Shown here: positions 36,440 through 44,008 of the stretch, piece by piece
Position numbering within the stretch: position 1 is the first letter of the stretch
Layout: each line of letters opens with the position of its first letter
Assembly: GCA_902800525.1 (NCBI GenBank)
Contig: CADCEV010000012.1
Span: 1-64,000 of the forward strand
From: an uncultured Bacteroidales bacterium
GTDB lineage: Bacteria > Bacteroidota > Bacteroidia > Bacteroidales > Paludibacteraceae
Length of the DNA stretch: 64,000 bases
Direction of reading: 5' to 3'
Position numbers and translations under genes: made by a program
Notes under the pieces: generated by a model
Databases searched by the model: none
Seen by the model: the letters and a program-made list of their open reading frames with translations, nothing else
Told to the model about the DNA's origin: nothing

Positions 36440-37342
36440 ATGAAACGGCTTTTGCTTCTCATCGGTTTGTTTTGTTCCATAGGAATGCACGCAGAAATCC
36501 ATCTGCCTGACTCGTTGTGGACCTTCAACAAGAAAGGTGAACATCACCATGCCGAGGTGAATGAGATCTGGCTCTCCGCAGACCGTCCGGGAGTGGGGTC
36601 AGAGGTTTTAGGCAAAGGGTACATCCAGTGTGAGACAGGATTTGAAGTGACGCATATGTTTGATGCACATTTTCTGCTGCTGCCCAATACGCTGTTCCGT
36701 TTCGGCGTGCATGAGAAAATAGAGATGCGGTTAGAATATGCCGGGCAAATGCTGATCATCGACAAACCTAACAGCGCGATACCTTGGCAGAACGATCCGC
36801 TCTATCAACCGTCTTATATGTATTTGGGCACTAAGTTCCAGTTATGTAAGCTTTACGGAGGCGAGTTGGATAAGAAATGGATTCCCCGTACCGCATTCCT
36901 GATCAATGCCGGCATACCGATTACATCCATCATCGCGAAACAAACACCTTTTTACGGGGGAGCGTTTTTGCTTTTCGAAAACGAGGTATTGGAGTGGTTG
37001 TCAATCAGTTATGATATAGGTGTCAATTGGTCGGAATGGGCGCCTGTGCCGGATATTTTGCCCTCAGTCTGCATCAATTTTATGCCCACGGACCAGCTGG
37101 GCTTGTTTGTGGAGGCATTTGCCATGTTCGATTGCGATGCCGTTAATGAACAGAACCGGGTTTATACCCATAGTGACATCAATTTTGACTTAGGTGTCAC
37201 ATATGCAGTCCATCCCCGTGTGCAACTGGATCTGTACGGAGGATTTAATCTGTATCAGACCAATCCGCTTATTTCCGGACCGAAGCATTGTTCTTTCGTC
37301 GGACTCGGACTCACATGGCTTATTTGGCATCCTTATAATTAA
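36440..37342 (+). CDS. outer-membrane beta-barrel, phenol-degradation MetA-type transporter family
   Basis: 300 residues. Signal peptide MKRLLLLIGLFCSIGMHAE starts exactly at 36440, which fixes the start. The mature part has alternating beta strands and the pattern ADRPGVGSEVLGKGYIQCET, FRFGVHEKIEMRLEYAG, DLGVTYAVHPRVQLDLYGGF of the Phenol_MetA_deg-type barrels, a family of small outer-membrane proteins of uncertain substrate. Monocistronic, with the start codon almost at the transcription start. Confidence 0.75.
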   Translation: MKRLLLLIGLFCSIGMHAEIHLPDSLWTFNKKGEHHHAEVNEIWLSADRPGVGSEVLGKGYIQCETGFEVTHMFDAHFLLLPNTLFRFGVHEKIEMRLEYAGQMLIIDKPNSAIPWQNDPLYQPSYMYLGTKFQLCKLYGGELDKKWIPRTAFLINAGIPITSIIAKQTPFYGGAFLLFENEVLEWLSISYDIGVNWSEWAPVPDILPSVCINFMPTDQLGLFVEAFAMFDCDAVNEQNRVYTHSDINFDLGVTYAVHPRVQLDLYGGFNLYQTNPLISGPKHCSFVGLGLTWLIWHPYN

Positions 37343-37357
37343 GATAGAAGAGTAAAT

Positions 37358-37394
37358 ACGGTATCTCGTCGGTATCTCGTCGGTGTCTCGTGAT
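37358..37394. repeat. dispersed intergenic repeat, copy 3
   Basis: Same unit as 26357-26393, in the same orientation, just before the flavoprotein gene. Confidence 0.8.
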
Positions 37395-37431
37395 CTAATA
37401 AGAAATTGAGTAAATGTAAAAATATGAAAAT

Positions 37432-37965
37432 ATGAAAGTAGTTGTATTATCTACAAGTCTCCGTGCGGGATCGAACAGCCACGTTCTGGCGGAGCAGTTT
37501 GCAGAAGGCGCCAAGAGTGCCGGACATGAAGTGGAATTAATCTCGCTGAGAGGCAAAGAGATTAAGTTCTGTATCGGTTGCCTCAAGTGTCAGGAAACAG
37601 GTGCGTGCGTGTTCAAAGACGATGTGCCGGCGATTATGGAGAGTGTGCTCAATGCCGATGTCGTGTGCTGGGCAACGCCGATTTATTACTATGAGATGTC
37701 GGGTCAGATGAAGACGCTTATCGACCGGATGAACGCCATGTACCCGAAGGATTACCGTTTCCGCGACATCTACCTGCTGACCACCGCCGCCGAGGATGAG
37801 GAGTTCACGCCCAAACGTGCCGAGAGCGGTCTGCAAGGATGGATCGATTGCTACGAGAAATGCACGCTCAAAGGGCATTTGTTCTGCGGCGGCGTGAATG
37901 ATCCGAAAGAGATCTCCGGCAATGCCAAACTGCAAGAGGCGTACGAATTAGGCAAAAACATCTGA
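37432..37965 (+). CDS. flavodoxin-fold FMN reductase / iron-sulfur flavoprotein-like
   Basis: 177 residues. N-terminal FMN phosphate loop STSLRAGSNSHVLAEQF, a cysteine cluster FCIGCLKCQETGACVFKDD typical of NAD(P)H-dependent oxidoreductases of the iron-sulfur flavoprotein type, and ATPIYYYEMSGQMKTLIDR. A cytosolic redox enzyme; substrate unknown. Three of four Cys lie in the spacing seen for cluster binding, but whether a cluster forms cannot be told. Possibly cotranscribed with the next two genes. Confidence 0.85.
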   Translation: MKVVVLSTSLRAGSNSHVLAEQFAEGAKSAGHEVELISLRGKEIKFCIGCLKCQETGACVFKDDVPAIMESVLNADVVCWATPIYYYEMSGQMKTLIDRMNAMYPKDYRFRDIYLLTTAAEDEEFTPKRAESGLQGWIDCYEKCTLKGHLFCGGVNDPKEISGNAKLQEAYELGKNI

Positions 37966-37998
37966 TAGGTTACCTAACCATTATAAAAACAAACAGAC

Positions 37999-38526
37999 AT
38001 GGATTCGTTGGAAGAACTGATACACAGCGACTTACAGCAGTATCTGCTGAGCATCAACGAAATAGACGAGCGTTTGCCGGAGTGCCCCGATGTGGAAGAG
38101 AAATGGGAAGCGATTGCGAATGCCTATATCCCGGATGGAGTGCGGGAGTTTCAGCACTACCCTATCGCCTCGCTCGGATGGATGATGTATATCGGCATGG
38201 CGGTAGCAAAGATGTGGGATGACAACTGGCAATACTACGCCGCGAAAGAGAACCTGTATCTTTATCTGCGGGACAAACGCGGCTATGATGCCATGGACGA
38301 GTACATCCGTCGGGACTTGCTCAAACTATCCGCCAAGGATTTTGCTGCGACAGAAGAGCTCGTCAGCGAGTGCGCCTCGCGCGTTCATAACGGTCTGATG
38401 CATCAGTCCATCGAGCCGGGCACGAAAGAGGCATTCCTTGCTTACGTCACCTGTCTGCATCAGTTGTACCTCTTCGGTGTTGCCGTGCAACTCAAACGTC
38501 TGGGTTACCACATGACGCGAATTTAA
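37999..38526 (+). CDS. conserved hypothetical, all-helical
   Basis: 175 residues, predicted mainly helical, acidic. Recognisable stretches: IPDGVREFQHYPIASLGWMM, YIGMAVAKMWDDNWQYYAA, YLRDKRGYDAMDEYI. The Tyr/Trp-rich pattern recurs in Bacteroidales hypothetical proteins, but I know no function. No signal peptide or membrane helix. Lies between a flavoprotein and carbonic anhydrase with gaps of 33 and 12 bases, so an operon is likely. Confidence 0.7.
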   Translation: MDSLEELIHSDLQQYLLSINEIDERLPECPDVEEKWEAIANAYIPDGVREFQHYPIASLGWMMYIGMAVAKMWDDNWQYYAAKENLYLYLRDKRGYDAMDEYIRRDLLKLSAKDFAATEELVSECASRVHNGLMHQSIEPGTKEAFLAYVTCLHQLYLFGVAVQLKRLGYHMTRI

Positions 38527-38538
38527 CCGGAATATAGT

Positions 38539-39081
38539 ATGATAGACCAAATTATTGATTACAACCGTCAGTTTGTGGCGGACAAGAGTTATGAGCGGTA
38601 TTTGACCGACAAATACCCCGACAAGAAATTAGCCGTTTTGACATGCATGGACACGCGTCTCACAGAACTGCTCCCTGCGGCTCTCGGACTCAAGAACGGC
38701 GATGCGAAAATCATCAAAAACGCTGGCGGACTAATTATCACACCCTTTGATTCGGCTATGCGTAGTCTGATAGTGGCGATCTACGAATTGGGCGTGGAGG
38801 AGATCATGGTGGTCGCACATTCCCAATGTGGCGCGTGTCACATGAGTTACAGCCATTTCCACCATGTCATGAAAGCACGCGGCATCAAAGACGAGACGCT
38901 CAACATCATCCGCGAATGCGGCATCGACCTCAATCATTGGCTCGAAGGATTCCGCGACACGGAGACGTCCGTCCGCAAGACCGTCAAGACCATTCAGACG
39001 CATCCTCTCATTCCGAAAGACGTCACCGTCCGCGGGTTCATCATCGACTCCGTCACAGGTGCTTTGGAGGAAATCAAATAA
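38539..39081 (+). CDS. beta-class carbonic anhydrase
   Basis: 180 residues. Interconverts CO2 and bicarbonate. Zinc ligands visible in LTCMDTRLTE (Cys, with the Asp-Arg dyad) and VVAHSQCGACHMS (His and Cys). The NAGGLIITPFDSAMRSL segment fits the family. Short version typical of the plant-type/Clade D group of Bacteroidetes and Firmicutes. Cytosolic. Confidence 0.92.
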   Translation: MIDQIIDYNRQFVADKSYERYLTDKYPDKKLAVLTCMDTRLTELLPAALGLKNGDAKIIKNAGGLIITPFDSAMRSLIVAIYELGVEEIMVVAHSQCGACHMSYSHFHHVMKARGIKDETLNIIRECGIDLNHWLEGFRDTETSVRKTVKTIQTHPLIPKDVTVRGFIIDSVTGALEEIK

Positions 39082-39161
39082 TAATTGTAGAGGTTTCAAG
39101 GACGAGTTGCAACCCGTTTTGGAGAAGGCCATCAACGCCGATACGTGCGCACGCGTTGCGC

Positions 39162-39380
39162 GGAGAAAGAGCATCGTTTTTATCTCGACCTGATTCCGGA
39201 GCTGCCTATTGGATCAACCGCTACACCTCGGTCGAGATCGCCCGTCTTCTCCGTGACCGTTCTCTGACCTTAACCGACATCGCATACCGTTTCGATTTCT
39301 CTTCCCCTGCCCATCTCAGCCGCTACATCCGCCAAAACCTCGGCATCTCTGCGTCAGAGATTCGGGGAGGAGAGAAATAG
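39162..39380 (+). pseudogene. AraC-family regulator remnant (C-terminal HTH only)
   Basis: In frame up to the TAG at 39378-39380, the DNA encodes SGAAYWINRYTSVEIARLLR then SLTLTDIAYRFDFSSPAHLS and IRQNLGISASEIRGGEK, the second half of an AraC/XylS DNA-binding domain. The first HTH helix region is cut (frame breaks near 39180) and no effector-binding domain is present upstream, where the carbonic anhydrase ends at 39081. No start codon or promoter fits. Best read as a decayed gene. Confidence 0.7.
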
Positions 39381-39424
39381 CAACATTGTTACACCATGTC
39401 TTTAACTTCCGTACAAAAGAAATA

Positions 39425-40693
39425 TTACGGTTTAAGGAGATTTATAGGAATAACATATACCCCATCCGGACGTTGATACGCATAAGGTCCCACGCCGATG
39501 ACAACCATCTTGAATGCCGGAGCTTTCATTTTGCTTGTGTCAATATTAGTTGCCAACTTGTTTAATGTAGTTGCCCCTGCATCTATGTTATCCGTTCCGC
39601 CCAGTTTGACTTCTATCAATCCGTAAGACCCGTCTCTACGATGCAGGACTGCATCACATTCCAGTCCGTTAGCATCGCGGTAATGGTATATTTTCCCGTT
39701 CAGGGCATCAGCATATACCCGCAAATCACGAACCACCAGATTTTCGAACAGCAGCCCGAATGTTTGCAAATCGTTGATCAGGTCGTTCGGTCCGATGCCT
39801 AAAGCAGCAGTAGCGATACTCGGATCTACAAAATATCGAGTATCAGATGTACGGATGGCGGTTTTGCTTCTAAGATTAGGATTCCAAGCCTCGCTGTCTT
39901 CAATCACAAATATCTTACGTAGCGCATCGGCATAATCAATAACCGTATCTTCGTTGAGCGTTTGGCTATCGTGCTGCAACATATCCGCACGCAAAGTGCT
40001 ATATGGCGTCTGTGTCGCGATATTTCGCGCGTACGATCGCAAAAACATTCGAGCGCGTTCCGGACTACGCTTAACATCATCGACACGTTGTATATCTGTG
40101 TTCGTTACCGCTTCATAATAATCAATCGCTTGGTCTAAAGCCAATTCTCCTGACAATAATGTAGCCTGCGGCCAACCGCCCCGACAAGTCAAAAACGCTA
40201 ACTGATTCAGGTCGTTTTCACAATGTAGAACATCTATCTGCTCACCGTTGAACAAAGCGGACAAACTGACACGTCCGTCACTCTCTCCAGACTCCCATAA
40301 TGACATAGGACGCATACGCAGTCTTCCTATACGTCCTGTTCCACTATGACGCGTTTTTTCTTTAGGAGGAACTGCAGAACCGGTAAGAATAAACTGTGCG
40401 AATTCCGAGCGTTTGTCCACTGCCGTGCGAATACTATCCCACAAGGCAGGCAGCGTTTGCCATTCATCAATCAGACGCGGTGTTGCTCCTTCAAGCAAGG
40501 CAGAGGCGCTAAGTGCAATCATCCGCTCACTCTGATTAAAGACATCCGAATCGCCAAGATCTAAAACACTCTTGGCTATTTGCTTGGCGGTAGTAGTTTT
40601 TCCACACCACTTGGGTCCTTCGATAAGAACGGCTCCCTTGCCTTGTAATTTTCGCACTAACAAAGCATCTGCGACACGTTGTTTATAAGCCAT
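39425..40693 (-). CDS. AAA_14/DUF4143 family ATPase
   Basis: 422 residues. Walker A IEGPKWCGKTTTAKQ, Walker B ATPRLIDEWQTLPALW (intact Asp-Glu), sensor FILTGSAVPPKEKTRHSGTG, and the C-terminal DUF4143 part with a nuclease-like core YRDANGLECDAVLHRRDG... then GLIEVKLGG. Unlike the relative at 796-2106 the catalytic residues are present. These genes are abundant in Bacteroidetes, often solitary; function poorly known. Promoter at 40720-40751 and a leader of about 25 bases. Confidence 0.9.
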   Translation of the reverse strand: MAYKQRVADALLVRKLQGKGAVLIEGPKWCGKTTTAKQIAKSVLDLGDSDVFNQSERMIALSASALLEGATPRLIDEWQTLPALWDSIRTAVDKRSEFAQFILTGSAVPPKEKTRHSGTGRIGRLRMRPMSLWESGESDGRVSLSALFNGEQIDVLHCENDLNQLAFLTCRGGWPQATLLSGELALDQAIDYYEAVTNTDIQRVDDVKRSPERARMFLRSYARNIATQTPYSTLRADMLQHDSQTLNEDTVIDYADALRKIFVIEDSEAWNPNLRSKTAIRTSDTRYFVDPSIATAALGIGPNDLINDLQTFGLLFENLVVRDLRVYADALNGKIYHYRDANGLECDAVLHRRDGSYGLIEVKLGGTDNIDAGATTLNKLATNIDTSKMKAPAFKMVVIGVGPYAYQRPDGVYVIPINLLKP

Positions 40694-40719
40694 AATAATC
40701 TACTTATTAAAAAACGCTG

Positions 40720-40751
40720 CAAAGGTACAAAAAATAAATGAATTATGCAAA
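40720..40751 (-). promoter_or_regulatory. promoter of the second AAA ATPase gene
   Basis: Minus strand: TTTG (40748-40751), 20 bp, TACCTTTG (40720-40727). Followed by GCAGCGTTTT, closely like the start region of the 796-2106 gene (GCAGCGTATTTT). Confidence 0.8.
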
Positions 40752-40765
40752 TTTTATTTACACTT

Positions 40766-40859
40766 TTCCGAAGATTGTGGATATTTTGTTCCGAAAGTTG
40801 TGGGTGATTCATTCCGAAAGTTGTGGGTGATTTGTTCCGAAGATTGCGGATTCCTTTTG
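40766..40859. repeat. four tandem 23-bp iterons
   Basis: Units start ttccgaa at 40766, 40789, 40812 and 40835; units 2 and 3 differ at about two positions (ttccgaaagttgtgggtgat...). They lie just upstream of the ATPase promoter's -33 box. Nothing else is coded in 40752-41150 apart from another dispersed repeat copy. Confidence 0.85.
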
Positions 40860-40888
40860 TCAGAATTGTCGATTATTAAGATTCTATT

Positions 40889-40923
40889 ACGGTATCTCGT
40901 CGGTATCCTGTCGGTCTATCGTT
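40889..40923. repeat. dispersed intergenic repeat, copy 4 (diverged)
   Basis: acggtatctcgtcggtatcc then tgtcggtctatcg. Related to 26357-26393. The surrounding gene-free stretch 40930-41150 shows no ORF; it is AT-rich with a few scattered short hairpins. Confidence 0.65.
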
Positions 40924-41153
40924 TCGTATCCGAGTCGTAAGTAAGTCGTGTGCGACAGGTACACGGAAAAATGTACTATTATAAAGATTTCCACAACAAA
41001 GCCTCTTCGGTTGTTATTCCGTACAATGCGCAATATATAGCCAATATCTTTGCTATTTTAGTTAATAACTTTTGCTGGCAAAGGTATATGTTTTTTCGCG
41101 GAAAACAGAATATTTTCCGTTAAAAATTGTTAAAAGTTTAGGAGAAGATATTA

Positions 41154-41182
41154 ACAATAAAAAAAGAGGACTTTAGTCCTCT
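41154..41182 (-). terminator. rho-independent terminator of the 41185 gene
   Basis: Minus strand: AGAGGACT-aa-AGTCCTCT (41165-41182) then TTTTTTATT. Only a few bases past the stop codon. Confidence 0.9.
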
Positions 41183-41184
41183 AA

Positions 41185-41868
41185 TTATAAATCATATTTT
41201 TTAAATCTCCATTTTCTCATGCATTTCTTGAATACATGACCGGAATAGCGAAAATACTTGTCTGGATCAAAATCTTTCTCCTTGCACTCTATTTTAGAAT
41301 ATTTTCCTTCTTTATATTCGTACTCTGCCACATTCTGTCTCCACTCTCCTTTGGGAATATAAGTTTCCTTTTCAGGTTGTTCTTCATTCACCCATTTAAT
41401 CTCAATAGTTTTGCCTAATGGCACTCCCATATAAAGCATTTCAGAATAGATATGCGTAGAATGAGAATCATATGCATGAGGGTCATACGCACAACTGCCG
41501 ATATGGAAACCCCGAATTAGGAAAGATGCGCGATAGTGTTTATCAGGATTCTCGAATGTAACATCAACACCAGAGATATGAAGATTAAGTCTTCCTAATT
41601 CGAAATAAGGAATCTCCTTTCCTTTTCCTTCATTTTGATTAGTATGGTACATTATAGGATCTTTCAAACCATCCGCCGTTTCCTCGTGATAGTAAAACTC
41701 AATATCGTCTAAATATAAACGCTTTTTACCTTCAATAAGAAAATAACCACCATAAAGCAGTTCCATAGCCATTAAGCAAAATTGTTCATTTAGAGAATCT
41801 AATTTCTCCTTTTCGGTGGGTATGTCAACAACTCCTTTAAATTGTTTTAAAATATCGATCATTTGCAT
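41185..41868 (-). CDS. orphan AT-rich gene, unknown function
   Basis: 227 residues. No family I can name. Seen: a hydrophobic LMAMELLYGGYFLIEGKKRL, the polar strand-rich DIEFYYHEETADGLKDPIMY, then ISGVDVTFENPDKHYRASFL, RGFHIGSCAYDPHAYDSHST, a Lys-rich C-terminus (KKCMRKWRFKKYDL). No signal peptide. Clearly AT-richer than flanking genes, with its own promoter and terminator on both sides and gene-free or decayed DNA around it, which suggests horizontal gain. A vague resemblance to proteins annotated as methyladenine-glycosylase-like was considered but no motif supports it. Confidence 0.75.
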   Translation of the reverse strand: MQMIDILKQFKGVVDIPTEKEKLDSLNEQFCLMAMELLYGGYFLIEGKKRLYLDDIEFYYHEETADGLKDPIMYHTNQNEGKGKEIPYFELGRLNLHISGVDVTFENPDKHYRASFLIRGFHIGSCAYDPHAYDSHSTHIYSEMLYMGVPLGKTIEIKWVNEEQPEKETYIPKGEWRQNVAEYEYKEGKYSKIECKEKDFDPDKYFRYSGHVFKKCMRKWRFKKYDL

Positions 41869-41971
41869 ATGAATCTATGTTATTTTCTCCTTTCATCGAG
41901 TGCTCGGAAGCAGCGTCGCGGAGAAGGATAATTTTTAATTGCATCAAATTCGATGCTTTTAAATTCAGCTA

Positions 41972-42002
41972 CAAAGGTACTGCTTTTTTTGACATGTGCA
42001 AG
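41972..42002 (-). promoter_or_regulatory. promoter of the orphan gene
   Basis: Minus strand: CTTG (41999-42002), 19 bp containing CACATGTC and an A-run, TACCTTTG (41972-41979). Confidence 0.75.
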
Positions 42003-42087
42003 TATTTTAGGCAGTTAAAAGTGCTTTTTCTGCGAAATGTGTAAAAAATGCCGTAAATTGTGTAACAGATAATTGCGGAAATTGTTG

Positions 42088-42095
42088 TACCTTTG
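42088..42095 (+). promoter_or_regulatory. -7 box of the acetyltransferase remnant
   Basis: TACCTTTG with a poor -33 region. Leader of about 25 bases to ATG 42122. Confidence 0.55.
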
Positions 42096-42121
42096 CACCG
42101 CAAATCAAAAAACACTTTATT

Positions 42122-42416
42122 ATGGAAGAATTTCGAGTTGACCCGCGGGTGACGACACCCGAAGCACGGGCTATGTACATAGAGCAGGGACGCAAGCTCT
42201 TTGCCTTCAATCAAACGATTCCTTTTACGCCGGAAAATATTGCGGCAACCAAAGCGCTCTTTGGCGAAAACCTCGGCGAAGGGAGCAACTATCCTGCCGG
42301 GTGTGACGGTTGGTGAGAACGCCGTCGTAGCAGCCGCGGCGGTAGTGACGAAAGATGTGCCTGCCAATGCCATCGTCGGCGGCAATCCTGCCAAACTGAT
42401 CAAGATGATAGAATAG
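42122..42416 (+). pseudogene. sugar O-acetyltransferase (Maa/LacA family), internally deleted
   Basis: The first 55 codons ([20 protein letters not shown] ... [11 protein letters not shown]) are the start of a maltose/galactoside acetyltransferase. After GGCGAAGGGAGCAAC the other frame gives [20 protein letters not shown] then [20 protein letters not shown] and MIE, the last 45 residues of the same family. About 90-110 residues, carrying the left-handed beta-helix and catalytic His, are missing and the frame is shifted. Promoter and terminator remain, so the remnant may still be transcribed. Confidence 0.85.
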
Positions 42417-42442
42417 TAAAAATCATCCTTTGAAAACAAAAA

Positions 42443-42486
42443 ATCCCACAAAAACTTGCGTATGTGGGATTTTTTTTGTAATTTTG
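42443..42486 (+). promoter_or_regulatory. overlapping terminator and promoter
   Basis: Hairpin ATCCCAC (42443-42449) / GTGGGAT (42464-42470) with seven T ends the remnant's transcript. The loop holds a -33 CTTG (42455-42458), and the 3' arm plus T-run form the spacer to the -7 box TAATTTTG (42479-42486) that starts the next operon. Confidence 0.75.
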
Positions 42487-42507
42487 CACCGAATTGGCAG
42501 AATAATT

Positions 42508-42621
42508 ATGACGTACAACGAGTACATAGCGCAAGAGCAACAAGCGATGGATGAGGAGCAACAAGATGATAGTTGCTTCCTTGCATATCAGCCCGAAGGG
42601 CAGTTTGTGAGAGGACACTAA
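42508..42621 (+). CDS. small acidic protein upstream of pfkB-type kinase
   Basis: 37 residues: MTYNEYIAQEQQAMDEEQQD then DSCFLAYQPEGQFVRGH. The ATG is the first after the promoter (about 17 bases of leader) and the stop lies 13 bases before the kinase start. Gln/Glu/Asp-rich first half with a possible helix; no family known. Could be a leader peptide or a small partner; coding status rests on position and frame only. Confidence 0.5.
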   Translation: MTYNEYIAQEQQAMDEEQQDDSCFLAYQPEGQFVRGH

Positions 42622-42634
42622 ATGAATATTTATT

Positions 42635-43561
42635 ATGGCACACGCATGTGAAACAGAGCATTCTTCTTGTAACAGACGAGTAATAGGCATCGGCGAGACG
42701 GTGTTGGATATATTGTTTAAGAATGACCAACCGCAGAAAGCCGTTCCGGGCGGATCGACGTTCAACAGTATCGTATCGTTAGGACGAGCCGGTGTGCCTT
42801 GCGTCATGGTGACGGAAGTCGGAGGAGACCATATCGGCGATCTGACTTGTCAGTATCTGCGCGAGAACGGCGTGTCGGATGCGTTTGTCCGCCGGCATGC
42901 GGGAACCAAGTCGCATATCACGCTGGCGTTTTTGGACGAGCACAACGATGCACAGTATATCTTTTACAAGGACCATGCATCTGCGGCTTTGGACGGCGAG
43001 TTGCCACGGATCCAAGCAGATGACATCGTGCTCTTCGGTTCGTTCTTTGCCATCAATCCGGCTATTCGTCCTGCCGTGCGTTCGATGCTTTGCGAGGCAC
43101 AAAAAGCGGGCGCGTGGTTGTACTACGACATCAATTTCCGCAAGACCCATATCGCCGACATTCCCGATGTGATGGCGAATATAGAAGAGAACATGCAGTT
43201 AGCAACTATTGTTCGGGGATCGATGGAAGATTTCGGGTATCTGTACAGCCTGACCGATGCGGACGCTATCTATGAACGTGTACGGCTATTCTGCCCGAAC
43301 TTGATCCTGACCGATGGCGCACGGATGATACGGGTCTATTCACCCGAAGGCTGCGAGACGTTTTCCGTTTCGCCGATAGAGACCGTCAGCACGGTGGGAG
43401 CAGGAGATAATTTTAATGCCGGGTACATCTATGCGAAGCTCAAAGGCATTGACGATTCCGCACAACGCATCGCCATGGCGCAACGCTGGAGTCAGGATGT
43501 CTGCCGGCAGTTAGGGAACAACATCAGCGACGCTTTGGTTGCCGAACTGAAACAACAATAG
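42635..43561 (+). CDS. PfkB-family carbohydrate kinase
   Basis: 308 residues. N-terminal GIGETVLDILF and PGGSTFNSIVSLGRAG (sugar-binding Gly-Gly), VGGDHIGDL, YYDINFRKTH and the C-terminal signature TVGAGDNFNAGYIY with the catalytic Asp. Phosphorylates a sugar or nucleoside, most likely fructose-like, with ATP; the substrate cannot be fixed from sequence. Short Cys-containing N-terminal extension. Ends at a bidirectional terminator. Confidence 0.9.
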   Translation: MAHACETEHSSCNRRVIGIGETVLDILFKNDQPQKAVPGGSTFNSIVSLGRAGVPCVMVTEVGGDHIGDLTCQYLRENGVSDAFVRRHAGTKSHITLAFLDEHNDAQYIFYKDHASAALDGELPRIQADDIVLFGSFFAINPAIRPAVRSMLCEAQKAGAWLYYDINFRKTHIADIPDVMANIEENMQLATIVRGSMEDFGYLYSLTDADAIYERVRLFCPNLILTDGARMIRVYSPEGCETFSVSPIETVSTVGAGDNFNAGYIYAKLKGIDDSAQRIAMAQRWSQDVCRQLGNNISDALVAELKQQ

Positions 43562-43603
43562 AAAGAATGGTGGGTCCGAGTCCATAGATTAAGATAACAA
43601 AAG

Positions 43604-43631
43604 AGGAACACCCATGAAGGATGTTCCTTTT
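43604..43631. terminator. bidirectional terminator between the kinase and tRNA-Gln
   Basis: AGGAACA (43604-43610) / TGTTCCT (43622-43628) with T-runs on both strands. Serves the kinase on plus and the tRNA on minus. Confidence 0.8.
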
Positions 43632-43634
43632 TTG

Positions 43635-43705
43635 TTGCTCAACCAGGACTCGAACCCAGACAGACAGAACCAGAATCTGTAGTGCTACCATTACACCATT
43701 GAGCA
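43635..43705 (-). tRNA. tRNA-Gln (anticodon CTG)
   Basis: Minus strand: acceptor TGCTCAA/TTGAGCA, D arm GTG-TAATGGTAG-CAC, anticodon arm ACAGA-TTCTGGT-TCTGT, T arm CTGGG-TTCGAGT-CCTGG. No encoded CCA. The anticodon CTG reads CAG. Confidence 0.92.
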
Positions 43706-43760
43706 GCGGCGCGTGTCCCTCAATGGGGCACAAGACGCTCTTGTTTTTCAAAAGCGGGTG

Positions 43761-43792
43761 CAAAGGTACTACTTTTTTTTGATATGTGCAAA
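43761..43792 (-). promoter_or_regulatory. tRNA-Gln promoter
   Basis: Minus strand: TTTG (43789-43792), 20 bp, TACCTTTG (43761-43768). Confidence 0.8.
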
Positions 43793-43835
43793 TTTTTTTG
43801 CATATTTTTGCGAAAAAAACGTAAAAAAATGCAAA

Positions 43836-43870
43836 TTTGTTGTTTTTATGCGGATTTTTTTGTACCTTTG
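43836..43870 (+). promoter_or_regulatory. nhaC promoter
   Basis: TTTG at 43836-43839 and TACCTTTG at 43863-43870; the spacer here is 23 bp. Leader of about 130 bases, AT-rich and without clear structure. Confidence 0.65.
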
Positions 43871-44008
43871 CACCGTTTTTTGATCTATTCGGGGAAATAA
43901 ACAGGTAAGAAAAAGACACAACAAAAAAACAGACAACCAGTTCAAATCAACACACAAATAATAACGGGGAAAGAGAAATGGGTTAGGAAAACGAAAACTA
44001 TTTAGAAA

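Noticed and set aside
38826-39161. Coding sequence fused upstream of the AraC remnant
   Set aside because: This part of the frame is a shadow of the carbonic anhydrase gene; only the DNA after about 39162 encodes AraC-like sequence.
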